A stretch of DNA of 64,000 nt from Zantedeschia hybrid cultivar (lineage: Eukaryota; Streptophyta; Magnoliopsida; Alismatales; Araceae), in assembly GCA_030544215.1 (NCBI GenBank), contig JARZZO010000002.1, forward strand, positions 58,100,650 through 58,164,649, in the 5' to 3' direction. Shown piece by piece: positions 1-14,000 of this stretch (positions are counted from its first letter, which is position 1; every line of letters starts with the position of its first letter). The notes below the pieces were generated by a model that saw only the letters and a list, made by a program, of their open reading frames with translations, was not told the DNA's origin and did no database searches. The translations under genes and the position numbers were made by a program.

Positions 1-810
1 ATGATGCATAAATAAAAAGTAAAATAGTAATTATCACATTCAGCTGGGATCAACATTTTGACAGGAACTTAGCAATGCCAACAAACCAAAACAATGGAGG
101 CGTTAAATTTTTACCTAAGCAAGCCAGCAGCATACTGATCTAAACGGGATAAAGGACTTATCTGGTTATATTGGTATAGTCAAAGTAAAGAGAGGTATTT
201 ACAAATTTGCTAAAATCATAAAACCTCACTGACAAAGTTGTTTATAAGCCTAGTTGCTTGACTAGCTCATACAAAGAGAATTTGCTTACAGCGTTAGTGT
301 TGAACATATATATTGGAGTGTTATACACATCTTAGAGTGTTGCACATATAGTATATTAGGGGTATATGTCTTGTTGGTCTTGTACATATATTATATTAGG
401 CGTGGTGAGTTACACCATACTAAGATAACCCATTTACTCATATTTATAGTAAGCTAGTGCACTTGTCAACAAGATAGGACAGTCCACCTAATTTCACTCT
501 ACATGGCATGGTAACAGAGATAGGTTGCTCTTCGCAGCTTGTCTATGGTTTAGACTATACACTGCTTCGGTTCATTGTTGGTTGGCTTCAGTCATCAATC
601 ATTACCACTTGCTGGTAACCTCTGGCCATATCTGGAACATTCCATTATGCATCCTAACTGGATAGTTGGTAACCTTTGGTGTTCTATTCGGCATACCTGC
701 TGCTATTAAGCTAGGACATCATCTATTTCATTAAAATGGCAACAAAGATATAATAAGGGAATTTAAATGTCTGGAACAAAATGCAAGATATTAACCACAA
801 AAATACATAC
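1..810 (-). other. partial kinesin intron 16
   Basis: No further exon could be matched here. The sequence is AT-rich with no clear repeat; the next exon presumably lies left of the window. Confidence 0.55.
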
Positions 811-1038
811 CACATTTATCTTGAAACCACTAACAGCACCACCCATGATTTCTGCTCCTTGAGATGATTCTGTGACTGAACTGCTGACAGAGGATTGGTC
901 TTCATTCACTTTGTTGGAAGATGTTCGTTGATTAATATCAAAAGAATTCTCTGATGGAAGAGCAGAGAATAGAGCATTTTTATGGGTACCAACAGTTTCT
1001 AACCCCAATGGAGAATCGTCATGTAGAATAACCACTTT
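811..1038 (-). CDS. KIN-7: kinesin exon 16: Ser-rich linker region
   Basis: Seventy-six codons, phase 0 at both ends, acceptor GTGTAG and donor GTATGT. The exon has low complexity (SSVSSSVTESSQ) and resembles, from memory, the variable linker of plant KIN-7 proteins that precedes the long stalk. The assignment rests on phase, splice sites, distance and that resemblance, so it is less certain than the motor exons. Confidence 0.75.
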
Positions 1039-1953
1039 CTACACAAAAGAAAATGGAAAATTAATAGTGCAAATATAAACAATGTTCTGCTGCGTTGCCA
1101 TTTAAATGTCAATATATCAAGAACTATCAGGATAAGGAGGAACCATTCTAATAAATGGGAGGACCAACACAGTTGCATTGAGGGAAAGCCTCATTTTATT
1201 GGCTATATTTTTTATATCAGCTGTTCTGTCAGATACTTTATCATAAACTGATATTTGCTACAATAACATAGCTAAAAAGCAAACAGATGCTTTGAGTAGA
1301 CAAAATGAAACTATATACACCACTATCAGCCACAGCGTGCTAAGATCTTGCTGCCATGGTTAACTGGATGGCAACTGTAGTTTCTTTGAACAAGTATCTT
1401 AATTTCTGAAGTTATGCAGCAACATGGTGTTATAATATAACACAGGAGTCTCCAAGAATAACCATCAATTGGGGGCAAAAAGGCTGATCTGAATCAACCA
1501 ATCTGCTATGTTATCAAAGGCAGTTGAGGAAACTACCTAGGCAATGAGGCAAAGCGAGGCAGTGGTAAGATGTCACGCATTGCACCTTGTCGCTTAGGCA
1601 ATCGCTGGAATCACCTCAAGCATGGAGCTGGTCACCTAGGCGCACTCATGGAGGTGGTCACCTAGACACAGTTGCCTGCCCTCAACACCTCGTTCGCATT
1701 GCCAGGCCATCAACAGTTTAGAAGCCCCATTCCCCTGGCCAAATGCGAGCCCATACCCATTATATATAAGCCTGAGCCCCCCCGATAGAAACCCTACTCA
1801 CCTTCTCAACCCGAGCCTTAACTCTCCCTCCACACCCCCTATTTATCCTCCGGCAATGGGATGCAGCAGTGAAGAAGGCGAAGACGACTCTTGATCCCAC
1901 AGTCGCCACCATCACTCTGAGCCCTTGTAACTTCAAGATGAAGAGGGCTGATG

Positions 1954-2015
<62 letters not shown>

Positions 2016-5000
2016 CACTCTCTTAGTCTATCTATCTCTTTCTCTTAATCTCTCTCTCTCTCCCCCTCTGACCTCAAAACTTTAACAACCATTTGGATCT
2101 TGTAATAGACTTATTTAGCATGAATTTGCATGTGTATGGTGTTTATTTATCACTTATTTGATAAATTTTCATTCATCATGTGTTTATTTAGCATTGAAAT
2201 TTGTATGAATTTGTTGATTACAGCTTGATTAGATTAAATTTTATTTCAGTTTTATAGATTTTGAACTTGGCTATATTTCAGTGGAGGAATAAGTCATTTT
2301 GTATTATTTTTATACGTACTTTGATGTGTTTAATATTTAAATATCTGATTTTTTTTATTTTTTTATAAAAAGATGCCTCAAATGCTAGGCCATTGTCCAG
2401 GCATTTGAGGTTCAGGCAACCCTCCAGTCGCCTTGGTCACCTCATCCCTCTAACTACATAGCCAATCTGAGGCAAGACACCACAACCTGGATTGAATAGG
2501 ATCAGCACAGCATAATACAAGGTTGGCACCCACACTTCAAGTCATTAAACATGATGCTAGATTGGACCAGATAAAATAGTCCCAAGAAGGCAAGAAGAGC
2601 CTATTTGACTTGGAAAATGGCAAGTCGTATCAGGATTGCCAATGGCAATCCATTTTTGCATAAATAGCAATTCAATAAAATTTTTATTTAAAAGAATCTG
2701 GAACCTGCAACACTCGCTCAAAGCACTGTTAAAGCCAGACTGACTTTGGATATTCTAAGCAGTTTGGAACCATGCAGTCAAAATTGGGTCGGCACGCTTG
2801 GACTGTTTGGGCTTAGTGGTAGGCTCAGTCAAGAAAAGGAAAAATACGAGTAACCATGTATCATGGCACCCACGGATCCACCACACTTGGCAATGCAGCA
2901 GCAGAAGCCACCACCATCAAGGTGACCACTCAAGAAGAAGCAAGAGGGGAAAAAAGTAACAGCATCTCTCCTATCTGCTGCTGTGACCAACAACCACCAT
3001 GAAGCACTGCATGCCACTGAAAAAACAGCAGCCTAGTGCCACAGGCTCCTGCTACTGTGGGGTCTGCAGAGGGTCAATGGTACACAGCCTTACCCCTACT
3101 GTTTTTTACAGTGAGCATGTTTCCATCTTGACCTCCAAGTTACAATCCAGCAACCTAACCATTGCACCACACGCCATTATCATCGTTGAAAACTTCATTT
3201 CCTACCTCAGTATTCACACTACCTTTTGTCCTCAGTTTCTCATTTTCTCTGTTCTTATGTTTTCTCATTTGTAGTTTCTCATTTTCTCTGTTCTTATGTT
3301 TTCTCATTTGTCTTTTCAATCATACAGTTAGGTCATGGACGACACAGACTGGGTCCTTGTCCTCTGGGTAGATTCAGGTCAAAATCAGGCAACTAGTGTA
3401 AAGTTGGCTGCACGCACTGATCAAAACTCTTCAGCCTGACCTGGCCATATAGCACAACTAGCATGGTTTGCAGAACCGGATCGGAACCGGCGGTCGCCGA
3501 TCGAGTTTGAACTGGCCGGTTCCAGCCAGTTCTGGCCGGTTCTGACCGGTTCCGGTTCCAGTTCCGGTTCTGCACACCTTGCAATCTAGCAGAGATTTGT
3601 TTTCTTGTTTCTGTTTCCAAAAGACAGTTACGAGCAGGTTAGATCAGTGTGCACTGATGTCATCCCTGATCAAACTGGTTATCTTTTCAGGCTACAACAC
3701 AATATAAGATAATTCTTTATTTTGTCATCAAATTATAAGACATGCAAAGCCACCAGCATGGCACAATTGGGACTCATGTTAAACAAATAGAAGTCTCCAA
3801 AGACAAAATTTTACAACAAAAAGATCTAGGTTAAATGAAAGAAGTATGTCATTGACAGAAAATCAGATAAAATTCTTCCGATAACGAGCATCATTAATCA
3901 GAATGTTTAATCCATAAATGGATAAGTAGATTTTTTAAAGAAAAATACATTGTGTGTCCAAAATGGACTAGACATAAATGAATAATCAAACCACATCAGT
4001 TATTTCAATGATAAAATTTGACCCGCTTACATTTTCATGAACAGAATTGCCAAATTGATGACTTGGTACATCCAAACATCCAGGAATTGTGTTCTTTGAG
4101 GAAACAAGTATAAGCTTGGTGAGTCTTTGGATTCTGCTCACCAAAGCAGCTTTCGCTTCCTCTTCCTCCTCTAAACGAGACTGCATCTTTACTTGGCCCT
4201 CCTCCAGCTGTTTTGTAAATGAAAACGTTGAACTTACTGAAAATACATTTTAACAATTCAAAACCTTTTAAAAATGCAATCCAGAAATAAGAGAAACAGT
4301 AACAATGAACAGTGATAGCACTGAAATTCAGTAATTTCTCAGAAGAATACCTTTTGCCGCAAATTAAGTATCTCTTCCTGATTTATTCCAACAACTATAC
4401 CCCTCTTGAGTTGATCAAGTTCTTGTTTCAATTTTGATATTTCCCTTTGGTACTTTTTAATTAATGACTTTTCATCAATAATCTGAAAACCAAAAGGTCT
4501 TGAAAATTACTACAATCCTTGCAATGGTTGAGTGAACTGGAAAACAGCAGTTTCAGCGGGGGACTAGCAGAAAATTTTTACCCTATTACGAGAAGCATAA
4601 ATTTCAACGTGTTTTGCCCTGGTTGCAAACTTCAATGTGTTGTGAGTTTCCTCCATGTTACTAGATGCTGGCGTAACTGTGCAAATGAGCTGTAGGACAT
4701 TTGAATTGATCTCCACTTATGAGGTCTAGAAAAAACAATGATGCACCAATTGATGCAATATATGGGTAAAAAAGTCAAGATACAGGATGAAGCAAAATAA
4801 AAAAGAAAAAAGAGAAAACAGAACAATTGTGTGAAGATTAGTTTTAATATCATTTTCAGATCTATTGTCATTCACACTCACCGACACATGCCCATGCCCA
4901 CTTAGTGAGGACTGCAAAAGACGAGTTAGTTTGGAGTCACGGTAGGGTACATGAGATGCTTTTCCTTCACTCAGTTTTCCAATTACCTTCATGTTTGAAA

Positions 5001-8000
5001 CACACAGTAAGATCTTCACAATTTGAAGTGAAATATAAAAGTAGAGGCAGTTATATTTATGATGAAACAGCATGATTGCAATTGCATCAAGTTAGAGATG
5101 CAAAATATATATTGTAAATGAACTAGATACAGAGGACTTCATAATAACTCCAACAAGATGCCCTTCTTTTATAGCTATTAGTAACAGAAACGGTTCTCCG
5201 TGTACAGACATCCTCCCCGTCTTTCATGGCTATTACTAACAGACATGGTTCTCCATGTGCAGGCATCTTCGTACTAATGAAAATTAAGGACAAGTAGAAT
5301 CAAGATGACATAGCAAACAGACAAGCAGAGAACACAGCAAAACTTATCCTCAATGAATCACAGCTTCTTTGACAAGTGACTATATATGCCAAAGCAAAGT
5401 TGATAACATGTCACTCTCCCTGAAGTGAAGCATTCAATGACAATGGGAAATCCACTTCAAAGCAGGTAAGTCTGTACCCTCTGTAACCATCATACATGTC
5501 ATAAATGTCAAACATCCCTACTGAAACTGTTGAAAATTTTTAGTTGCTGCTAGTATTTACTGATGTTTCTTTTCTAGCGCAAAGACAAGTAAAGATAGAT
5601 GTAAATCATAGAATTTGTTATACCATGTGTTCAGACACCAAATTGGAACATTTATATAAATAATATGGGAACGCTGAAGCATGTATTTGTGTTAGCATTA
5701 TGCATTTCAGTCTTATATGGTACTATCTGGGTGTTGACATGTAAGTTACACCATTTTTTTTCTTACAATTAGTGGTTTTATTATCTACATATTGAACCAG
5801 ATTCTTGCACATTTCACAAACCGACAATGAAAGCCTACAGTAAATCTAAGCCCACAAGTGTTTTAGCAAGAGAATCCTTTTTTTTTTTTGCCCTCAAATT
5901 GTCCCCACACATCGTAAGCCACAAGTTTTTTATCAATCAATTCACAGGTATCTGACATATTCATATCTAATGATTTTCCAAAACGTGGCAACGAAACATA
6001 TGACTTATACAAATCTATCCAGTTTCCAATTCATTCCGATCCGTTCGTTCGTAGAACTATTTCCTCAATCGCAGACATTTCTACAACACCTCTAATAGAG
6101 GAACAAATAGTCAATTTTGAAAGAACTTCTTGCCAAGCCTTTTTAGATATGAATTTATCTGATTCAGAAGTGGAGAACTCGCGGTATCTCAGTTTCAATT
6201 CGAACATGGGTTTGATTCACACTAGGGATGCAAACGGGTCAGATTCAGTGCGAATCTAAGGTAGATCCATGACTATATTTGTTAAGCTATCAGTTTAGAA
6301 ATACTATCTGTTAACTATCCTATAAGGTAATAATCGGATCTTAAAGTACCGTATGTATTCGGTCAGAAAAAAATTATATCCATTACCTTAATCCACTATG
6401 CATACAGGCTTAAAAAAACTATCTGTTAACTGACCTATAAGCTAATGGTCAGTCGAATAAGCAGGCTATCAATTACCATTGCAACCCTATTTCACCATTG
6501 CATGTTCTAAGAAACATTTACCAATAAAGTATTTTTTATGGTAGCACCATGCATAGCTCATAGCAAAGCAGCACCTAATATTCCAGCAACTCGCATCATA
6601 TGAAATGGATTCAACATCCAATTATGAAACTCTTGGAAGTTCAAAGAAGAGGATGAATAGAAAAATAGTTGCTACACAAAAGCGAGGTGCAGAGATCCAA
6701 CCAGACTAACCCAGTGGATAAACAATTGGAGCAGAAAATGTGATTGCATTATAAGGTCGCAATTGAACAGATCGAACAAGTTCAAATTGAAGTAACATGA
6801 AACCTATTAGCCAAAAGCCCCATGAAGAGCTAACAAAAAGGTCCACGGACCACACATAATTAACTTCAATTGGGCACAGCTATTTGAAATCTTAAGGAAA
6901 GACTTGATTTGCTATCTCATGTCTACTTTTCATGGAAAAAGACTGATTAAAGGGGAGGGTTTCTTCAAACAACAAGGAGCTAAGGCAACTATTCAATCAA
7001 ATGACATTAGGCATGTTTCCCATCTCTTTCTCTTCTCGAGAAACAAGTGGGTCATTTCTTTGTAACATTGTGCTCAAGTTCATCTGTGGCAATTCTGCCA
7101 GGATCTCTTTCTTAGTTAGGGGACCCAAATCGGCCAGATTCGTGACCCCATCTAGCCAATATGAATTCACTGGGTTTTAAACCCCTGCCTGGATCTTGAA
7201 TTTGTTTAGTTATCCAACATAAGTTGAATCTCGAATCCCCAATTGACCACTATAATTCCACTAGATTTGATTGTTAGTACATCATTTTCAATGTCTTAGT
7301 TGTTTAATTTTTATGATTTTTCTTATTTTACCATTTGTCTTGATTTTTCAGATTTTTTCAGATTTTTTTTAAATTTAAAATTTGTTTTTCCCTTGGATCG
7401 GCCAACTAATATCAATCTGGATCAGATCAAGACCACACGATTTCCGGTCCTGACCCGATTCTACTTACCTTGACATCAAGGCCACTAACTATTACATACA
7501 AGATTCAAAATATGCATGGCAACAGGACAACAAACAATCATCCCATAGGAAGAGAAACATTAAGGACCAAAACAAGGTTTAAATGAGGCTTAATGTGATT
7601 TCGTACAGTTCCTAATGTTAAAAGGCTCTTGTTGATATATGACCCTTCCTTCCTCCTCAACCCAGTTGTCTCAGTTTTTGAGCTCTCCGATCCTGCTAGA
7701 TCAATCAAGTTCTGAAAAGGGCATACAGGGAAAAAATATGTTGAGACATCATATTCACAGCAGTAACTTTCACAAATTTAATGGTTAGGAATGGATTATT
7801 AACATACAAGTTGAGAATATATCACGCCATCATAATCGTCACCACGGGCACTGCTTTCAATCATCTATAAAAGGAACAGGTTAGAAATAAAATTAAAACA
7901 TGCAACAGATAAAGGGAAAGAATATAGGAAAAAAGATGAATTATGTATGCAATGGTAGTAAATATATCAAAAATCCACTAATCAGCGTAAGTGCAGAGCA

Positions 8001-11000
8001 TTCATTAATCAGCAAAAGAAGTTTTTATTCCCCAATGTTTGCAGTTTGTCTCCTTCTCTTTTAGGTTTTACCTTTTTCTATTTAGTTAGTTTTTCATCAT
8101 TTTACCTTGCTTTAGTTTTTCTAAGCATTCAGTGAGCTGAGTATGTAAGGGCATGTGTTCCCACAAAATGGCCATCTTGCTGAATTTGATCAGATCTGGT
8201 TCAAGATCATGGTCCATTCAGGGGGCCAACCCAACTTGTTAATTTATAGTAGAAAATGCGAGGATAATAAAAAGTAAAGAGGAATAAGAAAATATATTCC
8301 CAAGGCAAATCAGAACTGCTCAACCTAGGAAAGTTTTTGCTCAATAAAGGAGAATGTCAAATTAGAACTGCTTAACTTGGGAAACTTTCCACCAATAGGT
8401 GTCATATTTTTTTATGAAGCAAAACAACATCATGTCATGAGGATCAACATTTAGTCAACCACAGTTTAAAAGAAGCCATGGCAATTCACAAACATGGACC
8501 ATTTAAGGCCATTACAGGAACATCGACTCTGTATTCCTTTTTGAAACTGAACTCTCTCTCTCTCTCTCTCTCTCCCCCCTCTAAGTCATTGCAGGAGTGT
8601 CATTCATCATATGTAAGCTCAACTGATCCTGCGAACAACAAAACCACACAAAAGAAAGCTTGAATCCCTGGAAATACTGTACTGGCTTGTCGTCCATGCT
8701 TCTTTGGCATGTATCGTTAAATTTCACAATTAGACATTTGCATAAATCCAGGATCTTAAACTTGGCAAATGGTAAAGAAATTCCATTGCTAGGCTTCAGT
8801 TTTGTTCCTGACTTCCTACTAAATATCCTCTCAGAACAACCCATCTTCTCTACTCCTCTCTGGATCTTCAGCTCAAACAGTCTGACGGGTTCCTCACCAA
8901 TGGATCCAACTGAGTAAGTTCAAACTAGAAATGAAAATACATAAAAAAAAATAAAAAAAAAATCATATAAACAATATAATGTTCAAGATTAAGTAAAAAG
9001 AGGAAACAAATAAAAAATAAAGCTAAATGATGTAAACAAAATAATGTTCAAGCTTAAAATATAGAATTCATAGAACATATGGATGAGCCAAGAGTTCTTT
9101 GAACCAGTAATGACCTACCAATGTAAAGATTGTATGACTTCGGCTACTCAACAAATTAAAATTGTTGGAGCCAACATGCCGATGCTCTGCAAGATGGAAC
9201 ACAAATGATCAGAATTTGTATGCACAAAATCTAAACGACTTAGTTGAATGAGGCAAATAAGTCGATCAAAGAAAAGCATTCACAGCAACAATCCATAATG
9301 CAGAATCATATTTTTACTGTAGGGGAAACCTTCTTGATCTGTATAGTTCAAGATGTTAAGAAAACCAAACAAAGACTATATGGAAAATCATGACTTATGA
9401 AAGTACAATGTGGGTGAACAAGGGAAGATGAAACTCAACTCTTATCTTATAATGACAACGGCCAAGATAAAACAATAGATCACCAAAGGACAACATATTA
9501 AAGATTCTCACTGTTACAGTCATTCAATGCCAAATGATGCCCAAATTCCATTATAGACAAGCATCACATGCCGCAAACATGAATATGGAGAAATGGAAAT
9601 GCAACTAGGTCATACTCATGTGTGGCTTGTCAGGTTTCCACTTTTGGGCTATGAATACTGGCATGGCAAGCATAGCGTGCAACTACATTTCTACTTTTGA
9701 AACATAGGCCTGTTGTTGTCTCACTGTTAACCAGCGTGTACTGGTGACACAATTGAAGCCTGTTGCTGTCTCACTGTTAACCAGTGTGTACTGGTGCCAC
9801 AACTGCAGCTACCATACCTACCACTGTAGCATGTACTACTGCCATTGACATAGTTGTGCCATCAGCATGTTTCGTATCTCCTCTCCGTATTTTTTCTACC
9901 TCAGTAAGCCTGAGTTTGCATCAACAACCTTAGGCAGATCATGCATTTTCAAGTAATGCTTCTACTTGGGTTCCTTCAAGGCACTCAGTCACCTAGACAG
10001 CATCAGCTAAACAGATACTGCTAAGTTCATCCAACAACAGGATGCCCCATGACTGGCATTCACATTTATGCATCCTATATGACAAGACATTTATGGATTA
10101 GACGTACTAACTCTACATGGTACCAGTAGATATCCCTACCATGTGACACATTAAATGTAAAGAACAGGATGTATAGCATGTTCAACCTTTGGCAATGTCT
10201 AAAGACAGTGCTGAACAGACTTAGCATGTTCAACCTTCAGCGAAGTTTAAAGACAGTGTTGAACAGACTTCAGTAGAAAGCTTCTGTAAGGCAATAGGAC
10301 CAATAAGTTGCAAATAGTTTGACTTTTATGTAGGCTACATTTCATACACAGGAAGATGGAAGTATACTGTAGAATAAAAATATTCTAGCTTCCAAAGAGC
10401 AAGAATGATGGACCTTTCATCCTTGCTTCAAGGACAAGCCTGTAGGTATTATTGATTATAAAAACTTCAGGTAAGGAGGAATGGAGTGCGAGATCACACA
10501 TCATTTTCAGAGACATGTCCCATTTTTGAGGTCAGGTGCATGAATCCTATTCCACCATTTATTCTACTAGGTGCCTAGAAAGGTCATGTGTTACTACATT
10601 AAACCATCTTGGGCATGCCCCAACTCTGTTTACCCTCCTCCACTTGAATTTGATGGCATACTAGTAAAAGGTGCCAACCTTATATGATTGTACACATGCC
10701 GAAAACATCTTAGACTAAACATCAATGGAGTTACTCCTAACATCAACCCAAGGTACTGAGATCCGACAACATCATAGGGATCAAAAAGAATAAGAAAACC
10801 TAAACAAAAAAAAATGATATAAGAGAATTTTAAATAGTAACTGGAACATTAAAAATATGAACAATTTTAATAACTACCTTCTCCAGCAGCAACAAATGAA
10901 AGTGCATGTCCAGCAGATAACACAACTTCCTCCTTAATCCCCTCAACATAGGTCCCCTGCAAAACTCTACCCCAGTTAAGGTTGTGATATGAATGGCGGG

Positions 11001-14000
11001 ACAAAGATCTGTTTTATATGACAGAATGAAATGGAATAACAATTGAATTTAAAATTTAACACAAAAAGTGTTTTCTTGTTTAAGCTAATGATACACTGAA
11101 AAGGATTGGACAAAAGCAGAACCTCTATTATTTCATGATCCTAATTCAAGTTTTTAGAAATTAATTTTCAAAACACGGTTCCTAGTCAGCAAGAATTATC
11201 ACCAAGCCAGCATGTCATACTCATTGCATACCATATATGAGTGTTTCATTTGCTTTCTCAGATGGTTTGACATGTCTTGGCATGCTTGAAAACTCTCCTT
11301 GACCTGAGGTATATATACAATTAATCTTGTAAATAAGTTTATGAGCTCCCCTTATCATCTTCACCTTGCATTCTCCAGTATCTAAAAGGGACAGTTGGTC
11401 ATAGTCTCTTTTCTATTGTAATGGTTCACCAATTTTCTTGACTGTTTATGTTGGTGCTGACTGGGGTGGTTACTCTAGTGTTTGTGGAACCAGCTGATTC
11501 GAACCAGACCTGGCAAAACTGGACCAGAACTGCTAGTCCCTGATCCGGTTTGAACCAGTTGGTTTTGGCCGGTTCCATCCCACTTCACCCAGTTCCTTCC
11601 CGGTTTGAACTGGAACCAACCCCAACAGGTTCGAGTTCTGCAACCTTTGGTTGCCCAACCACTCACGAGTCTACATCTGCATGGTGCATATATTGAGAGC
11701 CAGTCTTATTTCATGGAAATGAGAAAGCTGAGGCCAAGTCTACAGAATGACATCAGTTTCTTACTAGCAAGTTGTTGCTCTTGACTCGCCAGCATCAATT
11801 TTGAGGAGGTGTTCAATTACATCTGTGTACTATATTAGACAGACTCCGTATACTATTTAGGTCTGTTATCCTTGGTTCCTAATTCAATGGCTATAATCTG
11901 TCCAATGGACAGCACGGATTGTGTTTCCAAAGTACATCTTGTATTTGCCAAATATAAATGACCACAATGTGACTATGCACAGCCTGCATACCCATTTTGG
12001 GGGGCAGGCAAACTGACTCCAATTTTGTCACTTCATGCTCCTTCAAAAGGATTGGTATATACACATTCAACCAATTTTCTCTTGGGCATGCCATCTAACA
12101 ATCCACCTTATACACAGTACTAAAAGCATGATCCATTAATTCCCAACTGATTGAATTTAGGGACATGTCTTATCGCCATTCTGCCCCACCATATATAATA
12201 TTACCAATGAAAAGGTAGCAAAAGTTTCTATAACAAGGGATCTTCCAAATGTCAAGCCCTCCTCTTTTACATGGACTTGAGATGAGTAGTAGGAATAATG
12301 AAGAATTAAATTCCCATACTAGCATAGTTTGATATCTTAAAACTTTTGGCAAATCAATACAAATCAGGGGAAGGCAGATACATGAAGGCTTTCTTGTGGC
12401 CCATGAATGCCTGTATAACATGAAGCAACAGCAGAAGTGTGGCTTAGTTATCAAATTAGATTTTGAGAAAGCCTCTGATAGAGTCAACTGGACTTGCCTT
12501 TTTTATGTTCTCACTAAGATGGGCTTTGGTGAGAAATGGGTCTCCTGGATCAGAGCCTGTGTGTCTTCAGCTTCCTTTGTGGTCCTTGTTAATGGGGATC
12601 CTACTCCTTATTTCCTTAATGGGAGAGGCCTTCGTCAAGGAGATCCTTTGTCCCCCCTGCTATTTGTTTTGTTGGCACAGATTCTCAACTATATGTGGGA
12701 GAAAGCATAAGTTGTGGGACTTATGGATGGCTTCCAGACAGGGACTATGGGCAGAATGGTTGCTCATCTTTAGTATGCAAATGATACTATAATGTTTCTA
12801 TCTGGTGGGGAGGAGCAAGTTATGAATGTTAGGTTGATGCTTGAGTTGATTGATGAAGTCACTGGGTTGAAGGTGAATTTCCAAGAGTGCAATATTTGGC
12901 ATCAACATGTCCGATTTAGCTTTGTAAAGGGAAGCCACCATCCTAGGATGTAAGTTGGGTTCTTTTCCCTTCACTTACTTGAGTCTTCCATTATCTCCAG
13001 GCTCCATTAGGTGCAGTGATTGGCAACTAATGGTCTGCAAGTTTCAGTCTCGGCTAGCTGGATGGAAGGGCAAATTTTTGTCTTATGGTAGGTAGTTGAC
13101 TTTGTGCAAGTTAGTCTTAGACAATTTGCCGATCTATTTTCTTTCCATGTTCAGAATTCCCAAGTCGGTGGCTAGACATCTTGAAGGTCTCCGTAGTAGT
13201 TTTTTCTGGGATGGCAGCACAGACATACATAACGGAGGAGGTCATAAGTTGAGTTGGGGGTGAATATGTAACAGCAAGCAGGCTGGAGGTCTTGGCATTA
13301 AAACATCTGTGATTCAATCTTGCGCTGCTGTCCAAATGGCTTTGGAGGCTTGGTTCCAACCACGCTGGACTTTGGCTTGAGGTGATTAAGGGGAAGTATT
13401 ATTCAGGGGGGAGATTATGGGACCTTTATCTCCGAGTTGACTATAAGGTCTCGTACATATGGAAGGGCATCCTTTAGGCGGCCGATGTTATCCTTGCTGC
13501 TACCCTCATTTCTGTTGGTGATGGTTAAAAAAATGCCTTTTTGGACTGACAAGTGGTGCACTCCGTCTCCACTCTCAATGACCTTTCATAGCCTCGTCTC
13601 CATCTCTACCCATCCAGGGGCCCGTATGGAGCAGATTCTGATGACACCCCCCCAATGGGCAAAAGAGTGTGGACACCCCTTTTAAGGAGGAACCTCCGAG
13701 AAGATGAGATATGGGAGCTGGCAGCTTTGTTAGAGACTCCTCAGGGCTACATGGCTGATGTGTTACATCCGGATACATTGCAGTGGGGATGGGATGCTCA
13801 GGGGACTTTCTCTGTCAAGGCAGCTTACAACTTCATTGGTGAGGGAGGCACTCATGCACCTTCTTCCTACAGATTTGGGTTCCAAAGTCCCCACTGAAGA
13901 TCAAGATTTTCATTTGGAGAATTTCAATCAATAGACTTCCTAATACGGATAGATTGATCCGCTTTGGGTGCAACGTTCCCTCTATTTGTTGTCTACATGG

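Larger units (their letters stand above)
1039..4030 (-). other. kinesin intron 15 (3.0 kb), repeat-bearing
   Basis: The intron holds a candidate transposable element (about 1540-2450), a CT/TA microsatellite and an ACCGG-rich stretch (about 3470-3590). A short direct repeat of about 45 bases (TTTCTCATTTTCTCTGTTC...) is seen around 3235-3320. No coding exon is visible. Confidence 0.6.
4987..7606 (-). other. kinesin intron 11 (2.6 kb)
   Basis: Contains the 57-bp duplication and a hAT-like MITE (6223-6489). Around 7120-7460 is a segment with CCAATATGAATT and GATCAGATC words that may be an old repeat. No exon is missing here by phase. Confidence 0.6.
9187..10877 (-). other. kinesin intron 8 with two tandem duplications
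   Basis: Besides two separate short tandem duplications (9708-9807 and 10175-10270) the 1.7-kb intron shows no exon or recognisable transposon. Confidence 0.6.

Noticed and set aside
4726..5073. Longer single-exon reading through kinesin exon 12
   Set aside because: The sequence after HVS is intron with a clear GTGAGT donor; the motor continues correctly only from exon 13 (LICTVTP).
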